From NCBI RefSeq assembly GCF_003610235.1, contig NZ_RAPR01000001.1, forward strand, positions 5,642,001 to 5,706,000: DNA of 64,000 bases. Direction: 5' to 3'. The notes under the pieces were generated by a model, which was given only the letters and a program-made list of their open reading frames with translations, was not told the origin of the DNA and did no database searches. Every line of letters starts with the position of its first letter. Position 1 is the stretch's first letter. This stretch comes from Catellatospora citrea. GTDB lineage: Bacteria; Actinomycetota; Actinomycetes; Mycobacteriales; Micromonosporaceae. A program made the translations under genes and the position numbers. Of this stretch, positions 15,193 through 23,425 are shown piece after piece.

Positions 15193-17670
15193 CTATCCGA
15201 CCCGCTCCACGCGGGCCGTGCGGGCGTCCTTGCTGATCTCGAAGCGGACCGGAATGCGCTCTGCCAGCGCCTGAACGTGCGTCACCACGCCGACCATGCG
15301 GTCACCGGTCGCGGCAAGGTTCTCCAGCGTCGCCGCGACGGTGTCCAGAGTGGACGCGTCCAATGTGCCGAATCCCTCGTCGAGCATGATGGACTCCAGG
15401 CTCGCCGTCGGCGACAGGCCGCCGAGCTGGTCGGCCAGGGCCAGCGCGAGCGCGAGCGAGGCCTGGAACGTCTCGCCGCCCGACAGCGTCCGCACGGTGC
15501 GGCGCAGCCCGGCGTCGTGGTGGTCGACCACGAAGAACTCGCGGTCCTCGTGGATCAGGTCGTACTGCCCGGCGGACAGCTCGCGCAGGATCGCCGACGC
15601 CCCGTCCACGAGCGCGTCCAGCGCCTCCTGCAGCAGCCAGGCCTCGAAGTTGTTGGCCCGCAGGTGGGTGGCGAGCGCGGTGGCCACCTGCCGGTCGGTC
15701 TCGATCACGGCCCGCTGCGCCCGCAGCGCCTCGGCCTGGGCGCGCCGCTCCAGCAGCGTGTCCCGGGCGGCGACCCGGCGTTCCACGGTCACCGCGGCGG
15801 CCCGCTGGTGCTCCCCGACCCCGGGGCGGGGCAGCTCTGCGGCGGCGAACAGCTCGTCGAGCCGGTGCACCAGCGCGGCCGCGTGCTCGCGGGCCTGCGC
15901 CAGGCGGGCCCGGTCGCCGTCCCGCTCGGCCTGGGCGGCGCTCGCCTGCTCCCGGGCCCAGCCGTCCAGGGCGCGCCAGGCGGCGGCGAGGTCGTCGCGG
16001 TCCGCGGCGGGCGGGGCCAGCGCGGCCACCGTGTCCCGGGCCGTGTCGAACGAGCGCCAGCCGGCGGTCAGCCGGTCCTGCGCCTGCTGCGCGGCCGCGG
16101 CGGCCCGCCGCTGCGCCTCGCGCGCGGTACGCAGCGCGGCGGTGGCCGCGGTCAGCTCGCGCCGCAGCGCCTCGGCCGCGGCCAGCTGCTCCCGCAACTT
16201 CGGCACCGGTGCGGCGCCCTGCAGCAGTCGCGCGACCTCGGCGGCGCGCACCGCCAGCTGCTCGCGCTGCGCGGAGGCCTTCGCGTGCCGCACGCTCGCC
16301 TCGTTGACCTTGCGGTCGAGCTGCTCCCGCCCGGCACGAGCGGTGGCCACGGCCTGCTCGGCCTGCTCGACGACCTTCTTCGCCGCCGTCATCGCGGGCT
16401 GGTCGGGCATCTTGGGCACGGTCGCCACGTGCTGCGTGCAGACCGGGCACTCGTGGCCCGCCTTCAGGTCCCGGCGCAGCCAGGCGGCCCGGTCGGAGGT
16501 CTGCGCGGCCTGCAGCGCCTGCTGCGCCTCGGCCAACGCCCGCTCGGCCTGCGTCTGGCGGGCCACCGCCGTCTGCTGCGCGCCGAGCGCGGAGTCGTGC
16601 AACTGCTGCGCCTGCGATGCGGCGGCGTCGAGTTCGGAGAGCTGGGTGCCCAGGCGCGAGTTCTCGGCGTGCGCCTCCAGCAGGCCGCGCAGCACCGTCG
16701 GGTCGGCGGCGGCCTCCAGCTGGGCGCGCACCTTCTCCTCGGACTCCTCGGCGGTGCCGACCGCGATCGCGGCATCCTGTGCGGCGGCCGCGGCGGTGCG
16801 GGCCGTCTCGGCGAGGGTGGTCACCCCGGCGGGTGCGGCGACCGCGGTGAGCACCCGCAGCCGCTGCTCGGCGGCGGTCGCGTCGGCGCTGACCTGCTCG
16901 ACCCGGCGCTGCGCCTCGACCAGCTCCGGCAGCCGGGCGTCGACGTCGGCGGCCAGCACGCGGGCCTGCTCGACCCGCCGCTCGGCGGCCTCGATCGCCT
17001 CGTCGGAGGCGGCCGCGGTCAGCTCGTTGAGCACCGGCTCGGTGGCGGCCAGCTTCGCGTTGGCCTCGGCGACCAGCGCGGCGGCCTTCTCCCGGATCTT
17101 CTCGTACACGTCCAGGCCCAGCAGGCGGACCAGGATCTCCTGCCGCTCCGCGGGCCGGGCGTGCAGGAACGCGGCGAACTCGCCCTGCGGCAGCACCACA
17201 CACTTGATGAACTGGTCGTACGGCAGCCCGACCACGTCCGCGACGGCGTGGTCCAGCTCGCTCGGCGTCCCCGCGAGCGCCTCGCCCAGCTCGTCGAGCA
17301 GGTCGTCGCCGTCCAGCGTGGACGCGTCGAAGCCCGGGGTGAGCGCCTGCAGTCCCGCGGCCCGGGTCGCGGCCCGGCCCTTGCCGTCGCGGCGCACCAC
17401 CCGCGTCGCCGCGTACCGGGTGCCGCCGGCCTCGAAGATCAGCCGCACCGCGGCCTCGGTCGCCGACGGGGCGAGCGCGTGCGCGACGCTGCGGCCGCCG
17501 CCCCAGCGCGGCGCGGTGCCGTACAGGGCGAAGCAGATCGCGTCGAGCAGCGTCGACTTGCCCGAGCCGGTCGGCCCGACCAGCGCGAAGAAGTCGCAGT
17601 CGGTCAGGTCGACCGTGGTCGGCTCCCGGAACACCGTGAACCCGCGCAGGTCCAGCCGCAGCGGCCTCAT
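15193..17670 (-). CDS. sbcC: SbcC/Rad50 exonuclease ATPase subunit
   Basis: An 825-residue SMC-like ATPase. Walker A is GPTGSGKST near residue 34, the Q-loop region is LPQGEFAAF, long Ala/Glu/Gln-rich coiled coils flank a zinc hook CPVC (C408-C411), and the C-terminal half has the signature LSGGETF and Walker B SIMLDEGFGTLD. It partners SbcD to open and trim DNA ends. Its start overlaps the sbcD stop by 4 bases (ATGA). The coiled coils are shorter than in E. coli SbcC, as in other actinobacteria. Confidence 0.97.
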   Translation of the reverse strand: MRPLRLDLRGFTVFREPTTVDLTDCDFFALVGPTGSGKSTLLDAICFALYGTAPRWGGGRSVAHALAPSATEAAVRLIFEAGGTRYAATRVVRRDGKGRAATRAAGLQALTPGFDASTLDGDDLLDELGEALAGTPSELDHAVADVVGLPYDQFIKCVVLPQGEFAAFLHARPAERQEILVRLLGLDVYEKIREKAAALVAEANAKLAATEPVLNELTAAASDEAIEAAERRVEQARVLAADVDARLPELVEAQRRVEQVSADATAAEQRLRVLTAVAAPAGVTTLAETARTAAAAAQDAAIAVGTAEESEEKVRAQLEAAADPTVLRGLLEAHAENSRLGTQLSELDAAASQAQQLHDSALGAQQTAVARQTQAERALAEAQQALQAAQTSDRAAWLRRDLKAGHECPVCTQHVATVPKMPDQPAMTAAKKVVEQAEQAVATARAGREQLDRKVNEASVRHAKASAQREQLAVRAAEVARLLQGAAPVPKLREQLAAAEALRRELTAATAALRTAREAQRRAAAAAQQAQDRLTAGWRSFDTARDTVAALAPPAADRDDLAAAWRALDGWAREQASAAQAERDGDRARLAQAREHAAALVHRLDELFAAAELPRPGVGEHQRAAAVTVERRVAARDTLLERRAQAEALRAQRAVIETDRQVATALATHLRANNFEAWLLQEALDALVDGASAILRELSAGQYDLIHEDREFFVVDHHDAGLRRTVRTLSGGETFQASLALALALADQLGGLSPTASLESIMLDEGFGTLDASTLDTVAATLENLAATGDRMVGVVTHVQALAERIPVRFEISKDARTARVERVG

Positions 17671-18830
17671 CCGGCCACCTCCGTGTACAGGCGCTCGAAC
17701 AGCGACTTCGTCGCGGTGTCCGCGTGCCCCCGGTGGGTCAGGTAGTCGGCGAACAGCTCCGGCGCGCTGCGGCCCGAGCGCTGCGGCCGGGCGGTGCGGG
17801 TCGCCGCGTCGGGCAGCACCGACGGGTCCACCCGGATCTCCAGCGCCCGCGGATACAGCTCCTGCACCTGCTCGCGCAGCCCGGCGCGGGGCGGCTCGGC
17901 GACGTACACCCGCAGCCAGGCGTCGTCCTCGGCCTGGGCTTCAGCCTGGACGGTCAGTTCCTCCAGGGTGCCGCGCAGCGTGCGCAGCGGGGTGACGCTC
18001 GGCAGCTCCACCGTGCGCGCCTGCGCCGACGTCTGCGCGGTCACCTCGACCATGGTCACGCTGGGGCGGTTCTCCTGCTCGCCGAAGTCGACCGCGATCG
18101 GGGAGCCGCTGTAGCGGATCGGGCACGCGCCCGGCAGCAGCTGCGCCCGGTGCAGGTGGCCCAGCGCCACGTAGTGCGCGTTGCTCGGGAACACCGACGA
18201 CGGCACCGCATAGCCGAGGATGCAGTGCGCGTCGCGCTCGCCGCCGCCCATCGTCCCGCCGACCACGGTCAGGTGCGCGGTGAGCAGGTTGACCGTCTTC
18301 GGGTCGCCGAACGCCTGCTCGGCCAGCCGGGCCATCAGCCGCGCCAGGTGGTCGGCGTACGTCGCCTGCGCCTCCGCCTCGGTCAGGTCGAACATCTCCA
18401 GCGCGCGTACGGCGTAACGCTGGGACAGGAACGGCAGCGCGACGCAGCGCCACGCCTCGCCGCCCTTGGTGGTGCCCGAGACGATGTGATCGGCCGGGTT
18501 GTCGCTGATCCGGCCGCGCAGGTTGATGCCCGCCGCGTCGGCCCAGGAGCGCAGCGCGTCCAGCGCCGCGCCGTTGTCGTGGTTGCCCGCGATCGCGACG
18601 ACCTCGGCCCCGGTGGCGCGCAGCGCGCTCAGCGCCCGGGTCACGATCTTCGTGGCCTCCGGCGAGGGCGCGGCCACGTCGAACAGGTCACCGGCGACGA
18701 TGATCAGGTCGGGCTGCTCGGCCTGGGCGATCTGGACCACCGCGTGCAGCGCGGCGATCTGCTCCCCGGTGCGGGAGCGGCCCTTGAGCACCTTGCCGAC
18801 GTGCCAGTCGGAGGTGTGCAGAATCCGCAT
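17667..18830 (-). CDS. sbcD: SbcD/Mre11 exonuclease nuclease subunit
   Basis: A 387-residue metallophosphoesterase nuclease. The five phosphoesterase motifs are visible: TSDWHVG, VAGDLFD, AGNHD, LTAHLTVVGG and LGHLHRAQ. The capping domain and a C-terminal SbcC-binding region (LFADYLTHRGH) follow. It starts 30 bases after the herA stop and overlaps sbcC by 4 bases, so it is the second gene of the operon. Confidence 0.97.
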   Translation of the reverse strand: MRILHTSDWHVGKVLKGRSRTGEQIAALHAVVQIAQAEQPDLIIVAGDLFDVAAPSPEATKIVTRALSALRATGAEVVAIAGNHDNGAALDALRSWADAAGINLRGRISDNPADHIVSGTTKGGEAWRCVALPFLSQRYAVRALEMFDLTEAEAQATYADHLARLMARLAEQAFGDPKTVNLLTAHLTVVGGTMGGGERDAHCILGYAVPSSVFPSNAHYVALGHLHRAQLLPGACPIRYSGSPIAVDFGEQENRPSVTMVEVTAQTSAQARTVELPSVTPLRTLRGTLEELTVQAEAQAEDDAWLRVYVAEPPRAGLREQVQELYPRALEIRVDPSVLPDAATRTARPQRSGRSAPELFADYLTHRGHADTATKSLFERLYTEVAG

Positions 18831-18860
18831 CGTCAGTCCTTAAACTCGCTGCTCGGGGAC

Positions 18861-20612
18861 TCAGAAGGGGATCTCGTCGTCGGCCATGCCGTTGCGCGCG
18901 CCCGAACCGACCACCGCGAACGGGTCGGTGGCGCTGACCATGCTGGCCAGCGTCGCCCGCGGCGCGGGACCCGCCTCGCTGGGCCGGGTGGCCCAGGCCG
19001 GGAACGGGAACTCCACCGCCAGCGGCACCGGGATCTCCGGCTGGCCGACGAACATGGTGCCGGGCTTGGCCAGCAGCACCCGCTGGCGCTGGGCGGGCGG
19101 GAGGAAGCCGTACTCCGGGCGGCCGGCCTCGGCCGGGTCCAGCCGGCCGACGACCCGGATCGCCGAGTTGGCGACGATGCGCCGCTCCACCTCGGAGGCG
19201 GTCTGCTGCGCGCCGATCAGCACCACGCCCAGCGAGCGGCCGCGCTCGGCGATGTCGAGCAGCACGTCCTTGATCGGGCTGGAGCCGTCGCGGGGCGCGT
19301 ACTTGTTCAGCTCGTCGAGCACCACGAACAGCAGCGGCTTGGGGCTGCCGGCCTTCTCCTTGCGCTCGAACTCGGTCTTCAGCGTCACGCCGACCACGAA
19401 GCGCTGCGCGCGGTCCGGCAGGTTGTGCAGGTCGACGACGGTGACCTGGGCGCTCTCGGCGGTGGAGATGCTGTGCGCGCGGCGCTCGGGCAGGTCGCCG
19501 CGGATCAGCCGGGCCAGGTCGCGCTTGCTGTTGATGAGCCGCCGGGCGAACGCGTTGATGGTGCCGATGCCGACCGAGCTGCCGGACCACGCGCCCCGGG
19601 TGTCCTCGTCGTTGAGCTGCTCCACCAGGTGGTCGACAAGCTGCTCGTAGCTGTTGATGCGGAAGCCGTCGAGGGTGATGCCGCCGTCGGTGGGCACCGC
19701 GTTCTTGGCCAGCTGCGCGGTGACCGAGTGCACCACCATCGTGTACTGCTGGCGCTCGTCGTCGGCGTCGGCGAACACGTACGGCAGCAGCCGGTCGGTG
19801 CAGAACTGCGCCAGCGTCCAGTAGAACGGGTCCACCCCGGTGAGCCGGCTGGCCACGTCGGGGCTGCCGGTCGGGTCCCCGGCGCGGGCCGGGGCGAACA
19901 CGCTGACCTGCGGGAACGGCGCGGCCTCCAGGCCGAGCTTGTGATACTGCGCGCGGGTGCGCTCGTCCAGGCGGGTGTTCTGGTGGTCGAGGAACAGCAG
20001 GTCCTCGCCCTTGACGTTGAAGATGAGCGCCTTGGTGTTGACCGCGTCGCCGCCGAACACGCCCGAGCGGAACACGGAGTAGAGCAGGAAGGTCGCGAAG
20101 CTGGTCTTCGTCGCCACGCCCGAGATGCCGGAGATGGACACGTGTGCGCCCCGGCTGCCGTCGAGGAAGTCGGCGTTGAGGTAGACCGGAGCTCCGTCGC
20201 GGCCGGTGCCGATGGGCAGGCGGCGCTGCATGCGGTCGAAGGACAGCGCGCTGTCGCGCGACTCGCCCTGGGCCCGGAACGCGACCGCGCCGGGCAGCGG
20301 CGGCACGTACACCTCCGGCTCGACCCGGGTGACGGTGACCTCGGCCGCCTCCTGGACCTGCGCGGGCAGCATGCCCTCGGCGATGGCGAACACGTCGGAG
20401 TCGAAGCTCGCGCCCTCGTGGCGGGCCCGCACGCTGGTCACCACCCCGGCGATGGTGACCATGCCGATGTCGGGCAGTGGCCGCTGGGTCACCACGACGT
20501 CGTCCAGCTGCAGGTATGACCCCTCCGCGACCGCGACCCAGAAGGTCAGCGGACTCGCGTCCTCGGTGCCCAGCACCCGCCCGACCGGGGTTCCCGGCTG
20601 CTCCTCGCTCAC
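18861..20612 (-). CDS. herA: HerA-like hexameric DNA-translocating ATPase
   Basis: A 583-residue protein starting at a GTG (VSEEQPGTPVGRV). The first 60 residues form the HAS-barrel typical of HerA (GRVLGTEDASPLTFWVAV). Walker A is the variant GISGVATKTS (Lys169 by this start), Walker B is VVLDELNKYAP (Asp433/Glu434), and the arginine sensor region is IRVVGRLDPAE. HerA drives NurA during end resection in archaea. It is the promoter-proximal gene of an operon with sbcD, sbcC and nurA. In some bacteria HerA homologues also serve in antiphage systems, but no SIR2 or DUF4297 partner is present here. Confidence 0.88.
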   Translation of the reverse strand: MSEEQPGTPVGRVLGTEDASPLTFWVAVAEGSYLQLDDVVVTQRPLPDIGMVTIAGVVTSVRARHEGASFDSDVFAIAEGMLPAQVQEAAEVTVTRVEPEVYVPPLPGAVAFRAQGESRDSALSFDRMQRRLPIGTGRDGAPVYLNADFLDGSRGAHVSISGISGVATKTSFATFLLYSVFRSGVFGGDAVNTKALIFNVKGEDLLFLDHQNTRLDERTRAQYHKLGLEAAPFPQVSVFAPARAGDPTGSPDVASRLTGVDPFYWTLAQFCTDRLLPYVFADADDERQQYTMVVHSVTAQLAKNAVPTDGGITLDGFRINSYEQLVDHLVEQLNDEDTRGAWSGSSVGIGTINAFARRLINSKRDLARLIRGDLPERRAHSISTAESAQVTVVDLHNLPDRAQRFVVGVTLKTEFERKEKAGSPKPLLFVVLDELNKYAPRDGSSPIKDVLLDIAERGRSLGVVLIGAQQTASEVERRIVANSAIRVVGRLDPAEAGRPEYGFLPPAQRQRVLLAKPGTMFVGQPEIPVPLAVEFPFPAWATRPSEAGPAPRATLASMVSATDPFAVVGSGARNGMADDEIPF

Positions 20613-20743
20613 CCGCAGAACCCTAGCGGTCACCAACGACAAAGCCACCGTTCTCGCGTCCCGACAGTGACCAGCACCCCTCCCCGTGTCACCACCCCGA
20701 CACCGGCTCCCGACGCTGACCACTCACCGCCGTCTGCTTCCAA

Positions 20744-20804
20744 GATCGGTGTCTCGTGTCGAATTGTCAGGTCAGAACGCATTCTTCGACACGAGACAGC
20801 GATC
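20744..20804. repeat. Dispersed palindrome, family gatcgctgtct (copy 2)
   Basis: Arms gatcggtgtctcgtgtcgaa (20744-20763) and ttcgacacgagacagcgatc (20785-20804) pair over 20 bases with one mismatch around a 21-base spacer. This is the best-preserved copy of the family seen also at 12136 and 30625. It lies in the 223-base gap between the herA start and the stop of the next gene. Confidence 0.75.
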
Positions 20805-20835
20805 ATGGCACCGGCCGGAGCGATCACGGCACCGG

Positions 20836-21900
20836 TCAGGCGGCCTCCTTGCCGGGGATCACCTGGACCAGCCAGGCGCCGGTGACGTCGCGCGGGGTGA
20901 CGGTGAGGGTGACCAGGGAGCCGGGGGCGGGCGGGAGGAAACCCGCGACCTCCGGCAGGGGCCGGTACGTCGCCGTCTGCCAGTGGAAGCCGACCTCACC
21001 GGCCTCGTAGTCCCACCACGTAGGCGAGTTCACCTCGACGCCGTTGAGCGAGATGCCGAGCGTGCCCGGGGTCTGCGCACGCAGGCGCAGGTCGTAGCGG
21101 TCCTGCCAGACGATGGCGACGCTCATCGGGCGCAGCGGATCGGCGGGGTCGCTGCGTAGCCACCGGTGCTCCTCGGCCGGCGCATGGTTCACCGCGCCCA
21201 TGACCAGCGTGCCCTCGAACTCGACCGGGTGCAGCGCAGCCGGGCGTGCGGGCAGCGGGTAGTCGGCGAACGCCATGTTCTCGCCGACGGCGAGGCTCAT
21301 CCAGGCGCTCGACGGCACCGGTTGCGGCTCCGTCTTCTGCTCCTGCTCGTGCCAGAGCACCATGCCCTTCGCGGTCATCGTGACAGTGGCGGGTGTGCCC
21401 GGGCGCAGGTCGTGTTCCGCCGCCGCCTGCCGGTGATCAGGCCACGAGAAGCTGCTGCTGCCGCAGGTGCCGCCGTGGCTCGCGTGACCGTTGATCGACA
21501 TCTCGTATTCGAGCGTCCCGTTCGGCACCCCGGTGCCGCAGCGCAGGAAGTAGCGCAGGTCCGTCGTCGTGGGGGTCCACGTCACGGTCACCGACGTCGC
21601 GCCCGCCGCGGTGGTCGCGGCGGCCACCACGTGGGCGCCGTTGGCGTACTCCGGGAAGCCCTCGATGAGGCGGGGCAGCGGGCTCGGGGTGACCGCGGGC
21701 TGCGGGGCGCTGCGCAGGGCGGGCGTCACGCCGTACCCGATGAGGACCAGCGCGACCACCGCGGCGAGCGCGCCGCCCGCGGTCATCCGCCGACGACGGC
21801 GCGTGGTGATGCGGCCCTGCACGTCCTGCAGGCGCAGGTGGTGCGTCAGGTCGGGCGGGGTGGTGGAGCGGTCGTCCAGCAGCTCCTTCAGGTCGATCAT
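20836..21900 (-). CDS. Membrane-anchored partner of the sigma factor at 21897-22391
   Basis: A 354-residue protein with a cytoplasmic N-terminus (MIDLKELLDDRSTTPPDL), a basic RRRRR stretch, one transmembrane helix (about residues 39-57) and a large extracytoplasmic domain containing two Cys (RCGTG, GGTCGSSS) and a WWDYEAGEVGFHW segment. It overlaps the sigma gene by 4 bases. The arrangement matches the pair at 7741-8933, so an anti-sigma or surface-sensor role is inferred; no known anti-sigma motif is visible. Confidence 0.65.
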   Translation of the reverse strand: MIDLKELLDDRSTTPPDLTHHLRLQDVQGRITTRRRRRMTAGGALAAVVALVLIGYGVTPALRSAPQPAVTPSPLPRLIEGFPEYANGAHVVAAATTAAGATSVTVTWTPTTTDLRYFLRCGTGVPNGTLEYEMSINGHASHGGTCGSSSFSWPDHRQAAAEHDLRPGTPATVTMTAKGMVLWHEQEQKTEPQPVPSSAWMSLAVGENMAFADYPLPARPAALHPVEFEGTLVMGAVNHAPAEEHRWLRSDPADPLRPMSVAIVWQDRYDLRLRAQTPGTLGISLNGVEVNSPTWWDYEAGEVGFHWQTATYRPLPEVAGFLPPAPGSLVTLTVTPRDVTGAWLVQVIPGKEAA

Positions 21901-22391
21901 GCGAAGGCCCCCTCGATCGTGAGCGACTCGTCCAGGCGCAGCCGGGCCAGCGCCTTGGCGGCCTGGCTCTTCACGGTGCCGACGGACACCCCCATCGCCT
22001 CGGCGATCTGCGCCTCGCTGAGGTCCTCGAAGTACCGCAGCACCAGCACGGCCCGCTGGCGGCGGGGCAGCCGGCCCAGCGCCCGCCACACCTCGTCGCG
22101 GGCGTCGACGTTCCGGTGCGGATCGCTGCCCGCCCGTTCCGGCAGCACCGCCGTGGGCTGCTCACCCCGCCAGCGCCGCCGCCACCAGGTGGCGTACGTG
22201 TTGACGAGGATGCGGCGCACGTACGGCTCGGGGTCGGCGTCGATGCGCCGCCACGCGCTCCACGCCTTGACCAGGCTGGTCTGCAGCAGGTCCTCGGCCT
22301 GCCCCCAGTCGTGGGTGAGCAGGTAGGCGGTGCGGAGCAGCCGTGGCGAGCGGGTCGCCACGAACTCCGCGAAGGTGTCGCTGTGCGTCAC
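21897..22391 (-). CDS. SigE-family ECF RNA polymerase sigma factor
   Basis: A 164-residue sigma factor. Region 2 contains RLLRTAYLLTHDWGQAEDLLQ and WSAWRRI; region 4 contains LPRRQRAVLVLRYFEDLSEAQIAEAMG with the recognition helix SVGTVKSQAAKAL. It is the second member of this family in the window and heads a two-gene operon with a membrane protein. Nothing upstream identifies its own promoter. Confidence 0.93.
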   Translation of the reverse strand: MTHSDTFAEFVATRSPRLLRTAYLLTHDWGQAEDLLQTSLVKAWSAWRRIDADPEPYVRRILVNTYATWWRRRWRGEQPTAVLPERAGSDPHRNVDARDEVWRALGRLPRRQRAVLVLRYFEDLSEAQIAEAMGVSVGTVKSQAAKALARLRLDESLTIEGAFA

Positions 22392-22526
22392 CGGTCCTCC
22401 AGGGTGTCGGTCGCCGGTACTACCACTCGGCCGACCGGAGGGGTTGCCTGCGCCCCGGAGCTGCTCGCAGGTCCCGTGAAGCTACCCGCACCACCGCCTC
22501 CTCCGCAGGTCAGGCCCCGTGGAGGG

Positions 22527-22578
22527 TTAAGAAGGTGCCCTTCCACTACCTATAGCGATGAGAAGGTGCCCTTCCTTA
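22527..22578. repeat. Dispersed repeat, family gaaggtgcccttc (copy 1, direct-arm variant)
   Basis: gaaggtgcccttcc occurs twice in the same orientation, at 22531-22544 and 22562-22575, separated by 17 bases. The right half (gcgatgagaaggtgcccttc) matches the right half of the copy at 47279. The left arm is flipped relative to the copies at 47279 and 61701, which form full hairpins. The right arm encodes the last residues of the RibD-like protein (KGTF) and the spacer supplies its stop codon. Confidence 0.8.
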
Positions 22579-23278
22579 CGTGGCGGGTGAGGAGGAAGCC
22601 CTCGTCGGTGGTGAGGACGTGGGCGGTGGTCATGGGGCGGGGCAGGTGGGGCGGGCCTGCGGTGATGCGGCCGGAGCCCGCCCCGGCCAGCAGCGGGGAC
22701 AGGGTCAGGCACAGCTCGTCGACCAGATCCTCCGCGCCGAGGGAGCCGAGCAGGCGGGGGCCGCCCTCGCAGAGGAGCTGGGTCAGGCCCCGCCCGTGCA
22801 GCAGGCGCAGGCCGGCGGCCAGGCCGGGCACGTCGGCGACGTCGGCGACCGGGGCCAGGGCGCGGCGGGCGGCGGGATCGGCGGCCGGGCCGGTGAGGAT
22901 CAAGGGCCGCACCGGGGCGTCGGCCAGCGCGGGCGCGGCCGGGTCCAGGCGCAGCGTGGCCGAGACCACGACCAGCCGGGGGTACGCGGGCAGCCCCTGC
23001 TCGCCCCGCCAGGCCCTCCGGGCCGCGTCCAGGGTGAGCGGGCGGTAGCGCTCGTCGCGCAGCGTGCCCGCGCCGACGAGCAGCCCGTCGCAGAGCCTGC
23101 GCAGCAGCCGGAAGACGCGCTTGTCGTCGTCGCCGGAGAGCCCGGTGGACAACCCGTCCACGGTGACCGCGCCGTCCAGGCTCGACACGAAGTTCACCCG
23201 CAGCCAGGGGGAGTCCGCGCGCGGGTACAGCCGCGCCAGGTCGTCGTCGTCCAGCGCGGCCAGGCGGCCGGTGATCAC
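22550..23278 (-). CDS. RibD C-terminal-like pyrimidine reductase family protein
   Basis: A 242-residue dihydrofolate-reductase-fold protein, with a GTG start overlapping the stop of a 39-residue gene (GTGA). Features are WLRVNFVSSLDGAV near the N-terminus, LLVGAGTLRDERY (nucleotide loop), LLCEGGPRLLGSL, and DELCLTLSPLLAG, all typical of the reductase half of RibD. The free-standing form may reduce riboflavin intermediates or related pyrimidines; the substrate is unproven. The C-terminus KGTFSSL is encoded by a dispersed repeat and is probably an acquired tail. Confidence 0.85.
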   Translation of the reverse strand: MITGRLAALDDDDLARLYPRADSPWLRVNFVSSLDGAVTVDGLSTGLSGDDDKRVFRLLRRLCDGLLVGAGTLRDERYRPLTLDAARRAWRGEQGLPAYPRLVVVSATLRLDPAAPALADAPVRPLILTGPAADPAARRALAPVADVADVPGLAAGLRLLHGRGLTQLLCEGGPRLLGSLGAEDLVDELCLTLSPLLAGAGSGRITAGPPHLPRPMTTAHVLTTDEGFLLTRHVRKGTFSSL

Positions 23279-23394
23279 TCGCCCGCCGCCCCGGTGGCCG
23301 GGGGAGTGGGCTGCTGCGGCCGGTGCTGGCAGTCGCACCATGACCGGCCCTTGCACTCGCGGTGCCGCCGCTCCCGGCACGCCTGGCAGATCAT
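23275..23394 (-). CDS. 39-residue Cys/His-rich small protein coupled to the RibD-like gene
   Basis: The open frame reads MICQACRERRHRECKG followed by RSWCDCQH and a Pro/Ala-rich tail. It carries five Cys (3, 6, 14, 20, 22) and two His (11, 24), a pattern that could bind one zinc ion. Its stop overlaps the GTG start of the reductase gene, so the two are probably translated together. It is real rather than chance because the Cys/His motifs are compact and the overlap is exact. The function is unknown; it could be a small zinc-binding accessory protein. Confidence 0.6.
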   Translation of the reverse strand: MICQACRERRHRECKGRSWCDCQHRPQQPTPPATGAAGE

Positions 23395-23425
23395 GTGACC
23401 ACTTTATCCGCCGGCCGCGTCCGGG

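Noticed and set aside
15277..20519. Long antisense open frames opposite sbcC, sbcD and herA (about 820-930 codons)
   Set aside because: They are mirror frames of highly biased GC-rich genes, with Arg/Gly/His-rich low-complexity translations and no domains.
18861..20612. HerA as part of a SIR2-HerA or DUF4297-HerA antiphage system
   Set aside because: The neighbours are sbcD, sbcC and nurA, and no SIR2-like or DUF4297 gene is present; the repair assignment fits better, though a defence role cannot be excluded.
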